Assembly: GCA_031399065.1 (NCBI GenBank)
Contig: JANNOM010000023.1
Coordinates: forward strand, 33,620-97,619
Direction: 5' to 3'
From: JADCRZ01 sp031399065
Lineage (GTDB): Bacteria > Bacteroidota > Bacteroidia > Chitinophagales > Chitinophagaceae
DNA length: 64,000 bases
Made by a program: the position numbers and the translations under genes. Under the pieces are notes generated by a model. That model did no database searches. It saw only the letters and a program-made list of their open reading frames with translations, and had not been told where the DNA came from. Of this stretch, positions 18,534-28,020 are shown in pieces (the stretch's first letter is position 1; each line of letters starts with the position of its first letter).

Positions 18534-20357
18534 TCAGTAGCCGGGATTCTGAACCAGGTTTCCTTTCAGTACCTCAGGCTGCGGGAAGGGATGCAGGTAC
18601 ATTTTCTTTGTAAACAGCCTGGTTTCGAACGACCAGGTGGACCATGTATAGGTTCTTTCGTTTACCCTGTTGATCCGCAGGCCTTCAAACGCACCGTTCA
18701 TTACTCCGTCTTCTTCAGCAATTAACCAACGCCTGATATCCCACATGCGGTGATCTTCAAATATCAGTTCGATGGCGCTCTCGTTTCTTACCCGTTGGCG
18801 AAACTGCTCCTGGCTAAGCCCTGTGGGCAGGTTGGGCATGTCGGAGCGGTTCCGGATTTTGTTGACTGCCGCGTAGGCTTCCGCCGGCGGTGCGGCATTA
18901 TATTCATTCAATGCTTCTGCATAATACAGGTAAAGCTCGTTTAAGCGATATAAAACGTCATTAACATTTATACGACCCGTAACGGTGGGAATAAACTTAC
19001 GCATCCAGGTTCCTCCAAAACAATTGTTATACACGTTCGCCGGCGTACCTCCATTGTATAAAGCTACATTCGGGAAGGAAACATTGAAATAAGACCTTGT
19101 ATAACAAAGCGTCTGCTTGAACCTGGGGTCCAGCTCATAATATTTTGCCAGCAGGTTATTACCACCCGAAGCAGGCCAGCTTTGAGGAGTGCCATCTTTT
19201 TTTTCGTACTTCTTTAAAAAATTAAGCGGCATAGTACAACCGGAACGGCTGGTACCTGCAAACGTTGGTAAAAAAAGCCGGATGGGATCGTTGGAAAAAT
19301 TATTAGCCGCATTTCCCTGGTAAGCTAGTATGACTTCAGAATTATTAAAAATATCCCATGAATTACGGTAGTTGCCCGCAGGGATTTGCGGAGCTCCCGT
19401 ATTTACACCAGATACCACCGTGTCGGAAGGGTTCCTGTTGGCAGGAACATCTATCATGGAATAACCGTTCGATTCCGCATAATCTATAGCCGCCTTTGCA
19501 GCATCAGCGGCCAGTTTCCACCTGTTAAGGTCATAGTTTCCAAGACAAATCAGGCGGTTGTTTGACTCACCGGGCATAGACAGGGAAGGCACAGCCGTAT
19601 TGAATTGCGGACTGGCGGCCAGCAAGAGTGTTTTTGCTTTTACCAGGTAAGCAACTGTTTTGGTTACTCTTCCTGTAAACGTGGCCGGGTAACTGGCCGG
19701 AAGATCCGGGTTCGCAATAGCATCATCGCAATCCCTGATGATAAACTTTATACAGGAGTCCAGCGAACTTCTGGGTACATCGATGGGTACGCCGGCTTCA
19801 AATACCTGGTCTACGATCGGTACGCCGCCATAGCGTTTTATCATTTCAAGGTAATTCATAGCTCGCAATACTTTTACCTCACCGGTAACCTGGTTAATAT
19901 AAGATTGCGTGGCAGATGGGTCCTTTTCAGGTACTTCCCCGGCTCTTTTCAGAATCAGGTTGATCTGGCGTAATGCTATCCACCTTATATAATAGCGGTA
20001 ATCCTCAATGGCCACTATATTGGTAGGAAGCACGTTTCCCTTGTTCCATTCATTGGTTAAATAATATCCCGCTTCGGAGGCATCCCCTTCATCGCACATA
20101 GCAGAAGTGGGTCCTGCCGCATCGTATTGAACTACCGGCACCGTATAAGAAAAATATTGCTGGTCGCCGTAACGAAACAGGGAATGCATCCCGTATTTGT
20201 AAACAGTTACAATAAACGACTCCAGGTTATTCCGGGTGCTGAATACCGTGTTTTCAGTAATATCGGTACCCGGTGCCTTATCAAGGAAGTCTTTGGTACA
20301 TGCAGGTATTCCCGTAACAAGCAAACAAAAAATAAATAAATAAATTATTTTTCTCAT
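18534..20357 (-). CDS. SusD/RagB-family lipoprotein (pair 2)
   Basis: 607 residues from ATG at 20357, chosen because the lipoprotein signal begins there (MRKIIYLFIFCLLVTGIPAC, Cys 20). A longer frame reaching 20411 would overlap the end of the upstream susC and bury the signal. SusD helical core and C-terminal RNRSDMPNLPTGLSQEQFRQRVRNES / FEDHRMWDIRRWL region are intact. It binds glycan on the cell surface with SusC of pair 2. It is 13 bp downstream of that gene. Confidence 0.95.
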   Translation of the reverse strand: MRKIIYLFIFCLLVTGIPACTKDFLDKAPGTDITENTVFSTRNNLESFIVTVYKYGMHSLFRYGDQQYFSYTVPVVQYDAAGPTSAMCDEGDASEAGYYLTNEWNKGNVLPTNIVAIEDYRYYIRWIALRQINLILKRAGEVPEKDPSATQSYINQVTGEVKVLRAMNYLEMIKRYGGVPIVDQVFEAGVPIDVPRSSLDSCIKFIIRDCDDAIANPDLPASYPATFTGRVTKTVAYLVKAKTLLLAASPQFNTAVPSLSMPGESNNRLICLGNYDLNRWKLAADAAKAAIDYAESNGYSMIDVPANRNPSDTVVSGVNTGAPQIPAGNYRNSWDIFNNSEVILAYQGNAANNFSNDPIRLFLPTFAGTSRSGCTMPLNFLKKYEKKDGTPQSWPASGGNNLLAKYYELDPRFKQTLCYTRSYFNVSFPNVALYNGGTPANVYNNCFGGTWMRKFIPTVTGRINVNDVLYRLNELYLYYAEALNEYNAAPPAEAYAAVNKIRNRSDMPNLPTGLSQEQFRQRVRNESAIELIFEDHRMWDIRRWLIAEEDGVMNGAFEGLRINRVNERTYTWSTWSFETRLFTKKMYLHPFPQPEVLKGNLVQNPGY

Positions 20358-20370
20358 ATCACACAAGCTT

Positions 20371-23300
20371 TTAAAAATTAACGTTGAGCCCCATATTGAT
20401 GGTACGAACAAGTGGGTAAGGTTCGAGGTTGGTGTCCGATGTATTGGACGAGCTGTTTTCCGGATCGATGCCAGGATATGTTTTTTTCCAGGTAATCAGA
20501 TTATTCGCATTGGCATATATTCGGCAGGAACTGATACCTACTTTACGCAGAAACGCCGCACTGGCTGTATAACCTATTTCTCCGTTTTTCAGGCGCAGAT
20601 AGCTCGCGTCTGCAAGAAAAAAACTGGACCCCTGGGTATTGGGACTACCGCTCACGCTAAAACGGGGAAACCGGATAGGGAGGCCCTCTTCATATCGTTC
20701 CTGCGTCCAGCTCTCATTATGATAATCAGCAGCTCCTTCCGGTATCGGGCCGCCAAAGCCGGGTGCGCGCTGACGATTCAGATAATATAGCGATACGTTA
20801 CCGACTCCCTGGAATAAAACGGAAAAATCAAATCCACTGTAGTTGAGGGCCAGGGAAAAACCAAATGTCTTTTCCGGGATATTGGAATATCCATAGGGTA
20901 CCTGGTCGAAAGCGTCTACAATACCGTCTCCATTTACATCCCTGAACCGGAGATCGCCCGGCTGCACCCTGTTATTATTTGCCTGGTATGCGGGCCTTTT
21001 CGCATCATTCACTTCGTCCCAGGTATTGAAAAAACCGTCTGCAATCAAAACGAAGTTCTGGCCCAAACGCTGGCCCGTTCTGTTCTGGTAGGCATAGGTG
21101 TTGGGGATCTCATCTCTGAATAGTATCTTATTACGGGCAAAACTATAATTCGCACCGATCCTATACCCCACCTTTCCTATAAAATCACTGAAGGTAATAT
21201 CGCCTTCATAACCCTTGTTCTCCATTCTACCCAGGTTGGTAGCGGGTTGTATTAAACCCGTGATAGCTGAGATCGTTTGGGGAGTAGCCAGGATATTATC
21301 GCGCTTTTCATTAAAGACATCGGCATTTATTTTCACCTTATCGTTATAAAGAAACATCTCCATTCCCACATTCTGCTTGATGGAGCGTTCCCATGTTACG
21401 TTGGGATTACCGGTAGCCCCTTCCCTGAAACCATTATACCCGGAAAGCGTGGTACCTACATTTCCAAAGTAATACATGGCATTCTGAAGAGACCCGTTAA
21501 ATCCGGGTATTAAACTATAAGTGGTAGGGTTATAAAGAAAGCGGTTTCCACCGATCTGGTCGTTACCCACTTCTCCATAAGACACTCTCAACTTTAAAAA
21601 GGTAATGGCCTTGCTGACAGGAAAGAAAGACTCTTTGGAAGCTACCCAACCAACGGAGTATGCCGGGAAAAATCCGAAGCGTTTGCCTGGAGCAAAATTC
21701 TCGGTTCCGTTATAGCCCACATTTACTTCAGCAAGATAACGGCCATCGTAATCATAGGTACCACGACTCACAAGACTCTGGTATCCTTTCGGAACGCCAA
21801 ACTGAAACTCGGGATCGAAGGTTTTTTGCTGGTTATACAATAATAATCCTGTTACGTTATGATTGCCGAACCTTCTCTTATAATCAACCGCGAATTCTGC
21901 CGTTATTCTCCTGTTGTAGGTTCCGTTCTGACTGAATCCGAACTGCGCTTCCGTAGTGTTGGGAACATAGTTGACCGTACCCCCATTAATAGGTCCGCCA
22001 TTGATCGGGAAAGCCGTATAAGAAATCAGCGTTTTGGTATTTATGATCGTCTGCTGGTTATAAGTCTGTATAGCTGCTGTGGCATGTGTAGATAACCCTT
22101 TGGTGACGAAACCCAGATCGAGATCGCCGCGTAAAGAACCGTTTAGATAATTACGATACGACCGGGACACCCCACCTGCAGCACCTGGAAACAACAGCGC
22201 CGCATACGGATTACCGTTCTGCGCATTGATGTTTACCACTTTGCCGTCTACTACCCCAGGTCCGTCGAGCGGCGCAGCTCTCAGTATATCGCCTACTACC
22301 CTTTCCGTGCCACCGTTGTTCGTATTTCCGTTTCTTATTTCCGTTTGGGTAGACAGGTCCATGGCTATGGTAAAACGTTTGGTCACTTCAAAATTAAAAT
22401 TCGATCGCACATTGTATCTTCTGAAAGTAGACTGCGCGTTAAACTCCGGAACGATATCCGTAAGATCTTTGAATAATCCCTGCTGATTAAAAAAACCACC
22501 TGATATAAAATACCTTACTTTCCGCTGTCCACCGCTAATATTGATATTATGCTGTGATTGAGTGGACACCTTGCGGAATAAAAGATCTGACCAGTCCCTG
22601 TCGGGGTGAAATATGGGATCTGTACCATTTCTGTATAACTCGATATCCCTTTCGGAATACCTGGGCAGATAAGCTGCCCCGGTTACATAGGTATCTGATT
22701 TAAGTCCTTTATTATAATTAGTAGCATAATCGGCTGCACTCATGGAATGCCTTAAATCCGTAAAGGAGTTAAATCCCTGGTTGAATGTATAACTAACCCT
22801 GGGAGGGCCTGTTTTACCTCGTTTGGTGGTGATAATAATGACGCCGTTGGCTCCCCTGATACCATAAACTGCCGTAGAAGAAGCGTCTTTAAGTATAGTT
22901 ACGGATTCTATCTCGTTTGGGTCTATATTGTTGTAATTGTCTACCTGTATACCGTCCACTATAGCCAGTGGATCGGTGTTTCCGGAAAAAGTGCCCACCC
23001 CTCTTATTCTTATGCGGGAGGCATCGTTACCGGGCTCACCGCCGGACTGGGTCGCAAATAAACCGGGTAATCTGCCTACCAGTGAATTACTGATATTAGC
23101 TACCGGAGACTGCACCAGTTCTTTTGTATTGATCGTTGAAACGGCGCCTGTATTATTAATTTTCTTCTGCGTACCATATCCTACCACTATTACATCATCA
23201 AGAGAGTTGGTAGTAGTGGCCATTTTTATGTTGAACGTTAACTCCGAACCTACCGTAAGCTCCTGGGTGGTGTAACCCACGCTGGTAATGGAAAGTACTG

Positions 23301-23865
23301 AAGCAGCACTTTTTACTTTAAGCCGGAAAAAACCCTTGGCATTAGTGCTGGTAGCATTGGATGTCTCTTTCTCCCGTATGGTAATACCCTCGATTGGCTG
23401 CCCCTTTTCATCGTATACATAACCGCTTATCTCTATATCGGCTCCTGGTGCGATGGTAGTTTTAAGCTCGGAAGTGGCTTCAGTAGCTGTTTCAGGAACT
23501 TTACTATTCGAAAATAACACAACCTGCTCATTCACTACCCTGTAACCGATATTATAGGCGCTAAGGTCTTCATTGAAAAAATCAAGCAGTGTTTTGTCCT
23601 TTACGGAACAGGTTACTGTTCGTTGCATTTTAATAGAACTCGCGCTAAAGCTGAAATCAACATTTGTTTGCTGCCTGATTAAGTTTATAACCCGCTGTAG
23701 CGACTCATTTTTCACATTGAGTGTTATCCGTTTCTCCAGAACGTTCTGCGCCATAGCTTCCCTGGCATGCAGTGAAAAAGCGGAAACTGTCAGGAACACT
23801 AATTGAAATGCTGTTATTTTCATAACAAGAATCGTTGAAGCAACGATTAGTTGCTTGGATTTCAT
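20371..23865 (-). CDS. SusC/RagA TonB-dependent transporter with STN signalling domain (pair 2)
   Basis: 1164 residues. After the signal region comes an STN (secretin/TonB N-terminal) domain at about 47-118 (ITLNVKNESLQRVINLIRQQ), which in FecA-type transporters contacts the FecR anti-sigma in the periplasm. A carboxypeptidase-regulatory-like domain follows at about 147-215, then the linker VVGYGTQKK, plug and barrel ending in VRTINMGLNVNF. The STN domain and the upstream FecR and ECF genes indicate substrate-triggered induction of the locus through this transporter. Confidence 0.96.
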   Translation of the reverse strand: MKSKQLIVASTILVMKITAFQLVFLTVSAFSLHAREAMAQNVLEKRITLNVKNESLQRVINLIRQQTNVDFSFSASSIKMQRTVTCSVKDKTLLDFFNEDLSAYNIGYRVVNEQVVLFSNSKVPETATEATSELKTTIAPGADIEISGYVYDEKGQPIEGITIREKETSNATSTNAKGFFRLKVKSAASVLSITSVGYTTQELTVGSELTFNIKMATTTNSLDDVIVVGYGTQKKINNTGAVSTINTKELVQSPVANISNSLVGRLPGLFATQSGGEPGNDASRIRIRGVGTFSGNTDPLAIVDGIQVDNYNNIDPNEIESVTILKDASSTAVYGIRGANGVIIITTKRGKTGPPRVSYTFNQGFNSFTDLRHSMSAADYATNYNKGLKSDTYVTGAAYLPRYSERDIELYRNGTDPIFHPDRDWSDLLFRKVSTQSQHNINISGGQRKVRYFISGGFFNQQGLFKDLTDIVPEFNAQSTFRRYNVRSNFNFEVTKRFTIAMDLSTQTEIRNGNTNNGGTERVVGDILRAAPLDGPGVVDGKVVNINAQNGNPYAALLFPGAAGGVSRSYRNYLNGSLRGDLDLGFVTKGLSTHATAAIQTYNQQTIINTKTLISYTAFPINGGPINGGTVNYVPNTTEAQFGFSQNGTYNRRITAEFAVDYKRRFGNHNVTGLLLYNQQKTFDPEFQFGVPKGYQSLVSRGTYDYDGRYLAEVNVGYNGTENFAPGKRFGFFPAYSVGWVASKESFFPVSKAITFLKLRVSYGEVGNDQIGGNRFLYNPTTYSLIPGFNGSLQNAMYYFGNVGTTLSGYNGFREGATGNPNVTWERSIKQNVGMEMFLYNDKVKINADVFNEKRDNILATPQTISAITGLIQPATNLGRMENKGYEGDITFSDFIGKVGYRIGANYSFARNKILFRDEIPNTYAYQNRTGQRLGQNFVLIADGFFNTWDEVNDAKRPAYQANNNRVQPGDLRFRDVNGDGIVDAFDQVPYGYSNIPEKTFGFSLALNYSGFDFSVLFQGVGNVSLYYLNRQRAPGFGGPIPEGAADYHNESWTQERYEEGLPIRFPRFSVSGSPNTQGSSFFLADASYLRLKNGEIGYTASAAFLRKVGISSCRIYANANNLITWKKTYPGIDPENSSSNTSDTNLEPYPLVRTINMGLNVNF

Positions 23866-24004
23866 AAATTTGTTAGATTTGATTAAGAAGTGCTATCGTT
23901 TCAAAACAGTTAATTCTGTTAAGAGTTGGTTGTATCCCCATACTTCCAGCTCTTTTTAATAATTTCAAATGGCTTATATTCTCATGTTTATTTATTGAAG
24001 TTAA

Positions 24005-25078
24005 TTATGGGCAACCGTTTCCTTTTATTAGAATCTTCGTTCCGTTTATTTCGTAATCCGCATTGGTAGCAAGGCAGATTATATTTAATTTATCGTACAG
24101 ATTTTGCCTGTTTACATCCCCGCTAAAAACACATCTATAGATGTCTTCATTATTCACGATTATTTCAATTCCGTATATGGTTTCGAGTTCTTTTAATATC
24201 TGTAATAATTGCACATTTTCATATATAAAATCGCCCGTTTTTATCAGCGTTCCGGAAGATGAAACCGCTCTTGCCTGGGAAATTACCACCGGGCTATCTA
24301 CCAAAGTAGTTTCAAAAAAATGCCTGCTGATTTTGTATACTGCTTTCTGATTGGGGGTTACTATAAGACTCATGTTCTTCGGCTCCTGCTGCACGATGGC
24401 TTCGTTTTCGTATACCTGTACTTTCCCGGATAGTACTTCTACTTCGATATTGCCTGCAACGCTGTTAGTGCGTATGGTGAAGGAAGTACCCAGCACTTTG
24501 GTAACCAGGTTATCGTAATAAACATAAAATGGTTTAAGCGGATCTTTGGCGATTTGGAAAAAAGCTTCTCCTTCCACATAAACCTCTCTTTTGGCGGAAA
24601 ATTGTTTACTGGAATAAAAAACGGAGGCGTTGGGCTTCAGGTGTATCCGGCTTCCGTCGGGAAGTGTGACATTCAATGAATTGCCGGTTATGTTAGTGGT
24701 CCTTTGAGAGCTGTTTTCAACAAATTCATCGATGAAGCGGCTACTGCTCTTATTATTAAAAAAATAAAATGAAACGGCCATTACTGCAATTACGGAGGCG
24801 GCGGCCAGCCATTTCACGACTGGAATACTCATTTTTTTTCTGTCTGTCCCAGCACTTTTTTGCGATGTAAGAATCTGGTTCATGATATCACGGGAAGTAT
24901 CTAAAGGAAGATCTGTTCCTGGGTGTGCGTCGTCTTCATACATCGTTTTATCGAACTTTTTTTCCAGTAAATCGTCAAAATCTCCTGATGACAGTAGCTC
25001 AAAAAACTCATCCTTTTCTTTCGCGGAGATGTTATTATCTACATAAAGCATCAGTAAATAGCTGAATCTTTCTTTCAT
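24005..25078 (-). CDS. FecR-family anti-sigma factor
   Basis: 357 residues from ATG at 25078; a TTG start at 25087 would add three residues. The N-terminal cytoplasmic helix region (about 1-70) binds the sigma factor, a transmembrane helix lies at about 84-105 (VVKWLAAASVIAVMAVSFYFF), the FecR domain follows with VTLPDGSRIHLKPNASV and EVLSGKVQVYE, and a C-terminal STN-like DUF4974 domain ends the protein. It should relay ligand occupancy of the STN-bearing SusC to the ECF sigma factor. 139 bp separate it from that susC. Confidence 0.95.
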   Translation of the reverse strand: MKERFSYLLMLYVDNNISAKEKDEFFELLSSGDFDDLLEKKFDKTMYEDDAHPGTDLPLDTSRDIMNQILTSQKSAGTDRKKMSIPVVKWLAAASVIAVMAVSFYFFNNKSSSRFIDEFVENSSQRTTNITGNSLNVTLPDGSRIHLKPNASVFYSSKQFSAKREVYVEGEAFFQIAKDPLKPFYVYYDNLVTKVLGTSFTIRTNSVAGNIEVEVLSGKVQVYENEAIVQQEPKNMSLIVTPNQKAVYKISRHFFETTLVDSPVVISQARAVSSSGTLIKTGDFIYENVQLLQILKELETIYGIEIIVNNEDIYRCVFSGDVNRQNLYDKLNIICLATNADYEINGTKILIKGNGCP

Positions 25079-25238
25079 AGCGCTCAAAACAATTAATATT
25101 TTAACCTGTACCCTGTAATATACAATCGTCCGCCAATGAAGGAGTACCGACTTAAATAATAATTATATTTTCAGAATTTCCGGCGGGTTAAATAAACAGG
25201 GAGATACACAAATGTGCCGGGTGAGGACGAGTTCAGAG

Positions 25239-25829
25239 TCAATAAATGAAAAACAAAATAAGCAGGTTCCAGTGCGTGTTAACAAAAAGCCGGATATGAC
25301 TCAGTGCGCGAGACATATGCGTTTTTACAGTAAGTGGGGATATGTTCAGCTGTTCTGCTATTTCACGGTAAGAAAGGTTTTTTTCCCTGGCCAATTGGTA
25401 TACCTGGAATTGTTTTTCGGGCAAGGATCCCAGTGCCTCTTTTATTAGCTTGGTATAATCCGCCTCCGTTAATCCCTGCTGGGTGGAGTCATCCTCGAAC
25501 TGCTGGTTATTTTTTATGTGGTTGAGCGCTTTCCACTCAATGGCTATCTTCTTAAGCCTGTTTAGAATATTATTTTTTGCCACGGTAAAAAGCCATCCTT
25601 CTACAGGCAACTCTTTTTGAAAATCTGACCGTTTGATCCATAATTTCAGAAAAACCTCCTGCACTACTTCCTGAGCAAGGGCCGGAGACTTTAGATACCG
25701 AATTGCCACCCTGTATATACGGTTACGGTGTCGGTTGTAAATTACCTGGAAAGCATGTTCACTGCCAGTAGCCAGCAAAGACAAGAGCTTTTCTTCCTCA
25801 TAACGGTTTTGTTCCTGGTACAATTTCAA
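25239..25829 (-). CDS. ECF sigma-70-family factor (FecI-like)
   Basis: 196 residues. Sigma region 2 is at about 27-65 (RIYRVAIRYLKSPALAQEVVQEVFLKLW) and region 4 at about 130-178 (LPEKQFQVYQLAREKNLS, YREIAEQLNISPLTVKTHMSRA). The hydrophobic C-terminal tail is common in Bacteroidota FecI-like factors. No ATG exists between the upstream in-frame stop and region 2, so TTG at 25829 is the likely start. It is the first gene of the locus, and its product should transcribe the sus genes when released by FecR. Confidence 0.93.
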   Translation of the reverse strand: MKLYQEQNRYEEEKLLSLLATGSEHAFQVIYNRHRNRIYRVAIRYLKSPALAQEVVQEVFLKLWIKRSDFQKELPVEGWLFTVAKNNILNRLKKIAIEWKALNHIKNNQQFEDDSTQQGLTEADYTKLIKEALGSLPEKQFQVYQLAREKNLSYREIAEQLNISPLTVKTHMSRALSHIRLFVNTHWNLLILFFIY

Positions 25830-26020
25830 TTCGTCTTTTACTTCTTTTTAAATATGGTAGCTTCTGTATAGTATTTGAAAAACCGATTAATCAACTAATT
25901 TACAACTAAATGTCAATATTTTACAATTTTGATCAGATATCCGGCCATTCTTCGTTACTAACTCTGCAACTTAAAGTAGATAATCTGCCAACGTAATTTA
26001 AACCAGTAATGCAGCTTACT

Positions 26021-26049
26021 AAAAAAGCCATCCTGTAAAACAAGATGGC
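26021..26049 (-). terminator. rho-independent terminator after the 114-aa gene
   Basis: Read on the minus strand, GCCATCTTG pairs with CAGGATGGC (one G-T) across a 5-nt loop, and TTTTTT follows. It lies 34 bp downstream of the stop of the 26083-26427 gene. Confidence 0.8.
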
Positions 26050-26082
26050 CTTTATTATGTGAATACATTTTTAACAAACGGT

Positions 26083-26427
26083 TTATTCTCCAAAAATCTG
26101 CTGTTCTTCCCGATCCTGCACAGAGATTTTCCTGATAAAATCGTCATAACGCTCGTCTTCATGATTGGAGTAAACTCCGTAAGCATCTATACTGTATCCG
26201 ACAAGCCCGTCCTTCGCTTCGATAATATAAAGTACTACGGAATCAGAAGGGTCCGATTCACCTTCGAAACGGTAGGTCTTTATAATTTGGAGGTCTTCGG
26301 GATTGTAGAACTTCCCGTTATTAGCCGTAAAGCCTTCAGGTGCAAGTGTAAATTCAATATCTTGTCTTTTAAGTCTTAATTTTTCCAGGATATAGCTAAG
26401 TGTCGTCATTTCTGTAGATTTGCTCAT
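26083..26427 (-). CDS. small conserved Bacteroidota protein (often labelled PRPP synthetase)
   Basis: 114 residues, soluble. The pattern TTLSYILEKLRLKRQDIEFTL then a loop, IIKTYRFEGESDPSDSVVLYIIEAKDGLVGYSIDAYGVYS matches a small Bacteroidota family that databases often call phosphoribosylpyrophosphate synthetase. It has no PRPP-synthetase motifs and is about a third of that enzyme's length, so the label is almost surely wrong. Function unknown. Single gene with its own terminator, between the locus sigma gene and the NtrC-type regulator. Confidence 0.75.
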   Translation of the reverse strand: MSKSTEMTTLSYILEKLRLKRQDIEFTLAPEGFTANNGKFYNPEDLQIIKTYRFEGESDPSDSVVLYIIEAKDGLVGYSIDAYGVYSNHEDERYDDFIRKISVQDREEQQIFGE

Positions 26428-26536
26428 GGTGGTTTATTTTAGAGTCACAGTCCAAAATACATACCACTAAAATAAAAAGGCACCCACTCATCAATTGGAG
26501 GCCGTAAGCAAGATTTACCCAGCCCTACCGTAGAAC

Positions 26537-27979
26537 TTATTCCTCAAACTCATTTTGAGACTCGTGCGTCCTCAGCTTATTATATAAAGTCTTCCTGTCT
26601 ATTTTCAATAGTTCTGCGGCCTTAGTCTTATTAAAGTTTACTTGCTTTAGCACATTCATGATCGTTTCGTACTCAGCCTGCGTAGCGGCGTTTTTAAGGT
26701 CGTGGGAAGTATGGGCTAAGGGTGTTGAGGTGTTAACAGTTGCCTGCTGCTGATAATCGCTAACCGGCATATAAGATGATCTGTTGGTTATTTCCCACGG
26801 CAGGGTACCGGCATCTACCAGAGAGCCACTGGTAAGAAGAGCAGCCCGGCGGATCACATTACGGAATTCTCTCAGGTTACCCGGCCAGGCATAGTCCATG
26901 AATAATTCAACCACTTCTTTTTCGAATCCTTCAATACTCTTATTTAACTCGTGGCAGGCTTTGGTCAGAAAAAATTCGGCGAAAAGAGGAATATCTTCCC
27001 TTCTGCCCCGCAATGGGGGGATATTGATAGAAAACTCATTAAACCGGTGGTATAAATCTTCTCTAAATTTGCCCTTGCGATAGGCATCCTGTAGATTTTC
27101 GTTGGAGGCAACGATTATCCGTACGTCGACATTCATCTCTTTCGTACCTCCCACTCTCTTGAACTTCCTTTCCTGGATCACCCTCAACAGGCTGGCTTGA
27201 ATCTCGGAAGATAAATTGGCCACTTCATCCAGGAACAGAGTGCCCCCGTTAGCCAGTTCAAAATGACCTTCTTTATCGTTCAGTGCCCCGGTGAAAGACC
27301 CCTTAACGTGACCGAAAAGCTCACTGCCCGAAAGTTCTTTGGACAGCGTACCACAGTCCATGGCCACAAAAGGCTTGTCTCTCCGGTCGCTGCTATTATG
27401 TATGGTCTTAGCCACTACTTCCTTACCTGTACCGCTTTCCCCATACAATATTACGCTGTATGGCGTAGGGGCAACCAGTTCAATTTGCTTGTATAAGTCT
27501 TTGGTCGCCGAACTCTGTCCTACTAAAAAGTCATTATCCGAATAGGTAGCAACGGGCGATTTTTTCCTGGGTGCCATCGCCATTTCCATCACGGCAGATG
27601 AAGTAGAAGCCTTATCCAGCGGCTGATTCAGGGCCTTACTGATAACGTTCAATACCTCGTCGGGTATCAGGGGTTTGGTAATATAATCGAAAGCTCCCTG
27701 CTTTATAACATCTACCGCAGTTTTAATGTCCGAATAACCGGTTATTATAATAACGATCATTTGAGGGTTGATCGTTTTGATTTCATGGAGTACTTCTTTT
27801 CCTTCCTTGTCTCCCAGCCTGAAATCGCACAGAACAACGTCAAACTGCACTTCTTTTACCTTGGCTATGCCCTTTGACCCGTTATGCGCCACGTCCGTCT
27901 CAAAACCTTTGCGTTGCAGGTACCTGCTTAGCAACGAGCACATGTCCATATCGTCATCAATAATTAGAATACGCTTCAT
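26537..27979 (-). CDS. sigma-54-dependent NtrC-family response regulator
   Basis: 480 residues. Receiver domain (1-120) with D9/D10 and phosphoacceptor D52 (VVLCDFRLGD). AAA+ domain (about 165-395): Walker A GESGTGKE, the sigma-54 contact loop reading GSFTGA instead of the standard GAFTGA, Walker B GGTLFLDE, and the R-finger region. A Fis-type helix-turn-helix ends the protein (NFNKTKAAELLKIDRKTLYNKL). It activates sigma-54 promoters when phosphorylated. A candidate sigma-54 promoter lies 1.2 kb away before the single-domain regulator. The CHASE3 kinase at 29603-31018 is a possible partner. Confidence 0.96.
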   Translation of the reverse strand: MKRILIIDDDMDMCSLLSRYLQRKGFETDVAHNGSKGIAKVKEVQFDVVLCDFRLGDKEGKEVLHEIKTINPQMIVIIITGYSDIKTAVDVIKQGAFDYITKPLIPDEVLNVISKALNQPLDKASTSSAVMEMAMAPRKKSPVATYSDNDFLVGQSSATKDLYKQIELVAPTPYSVILYGESGTGKEVVAKTIHNSSDRRDKPFVAMDCGTLSKELSGSELFGHVKGSFTGALNDKEGHFELANGGTLFLDEVANLSSEIQASLLRVIQERKFKRVGGTKEMNVDVRIIVASNENLQDAYRKGKFREDLYHRFNEFSINIPPLRGRREDIPLFAEFFLTKACHELNKSIEGFEKEVVELFMDYAWPGNLREFRNVIRRAALLTSGSLVDAGTLPWEITNRSSYMPVSDYQQQATVNTSTPLAHTSHDLKNAATQAEYETIMNVLKQVNFNKTKAAELLKIDRKTLYNKLRTHESQNEFEE

Positions 27980-28020
27980 TCAACTTATTATTTTTGCAAA
28001 CTTAAAATTAATGATAATTA

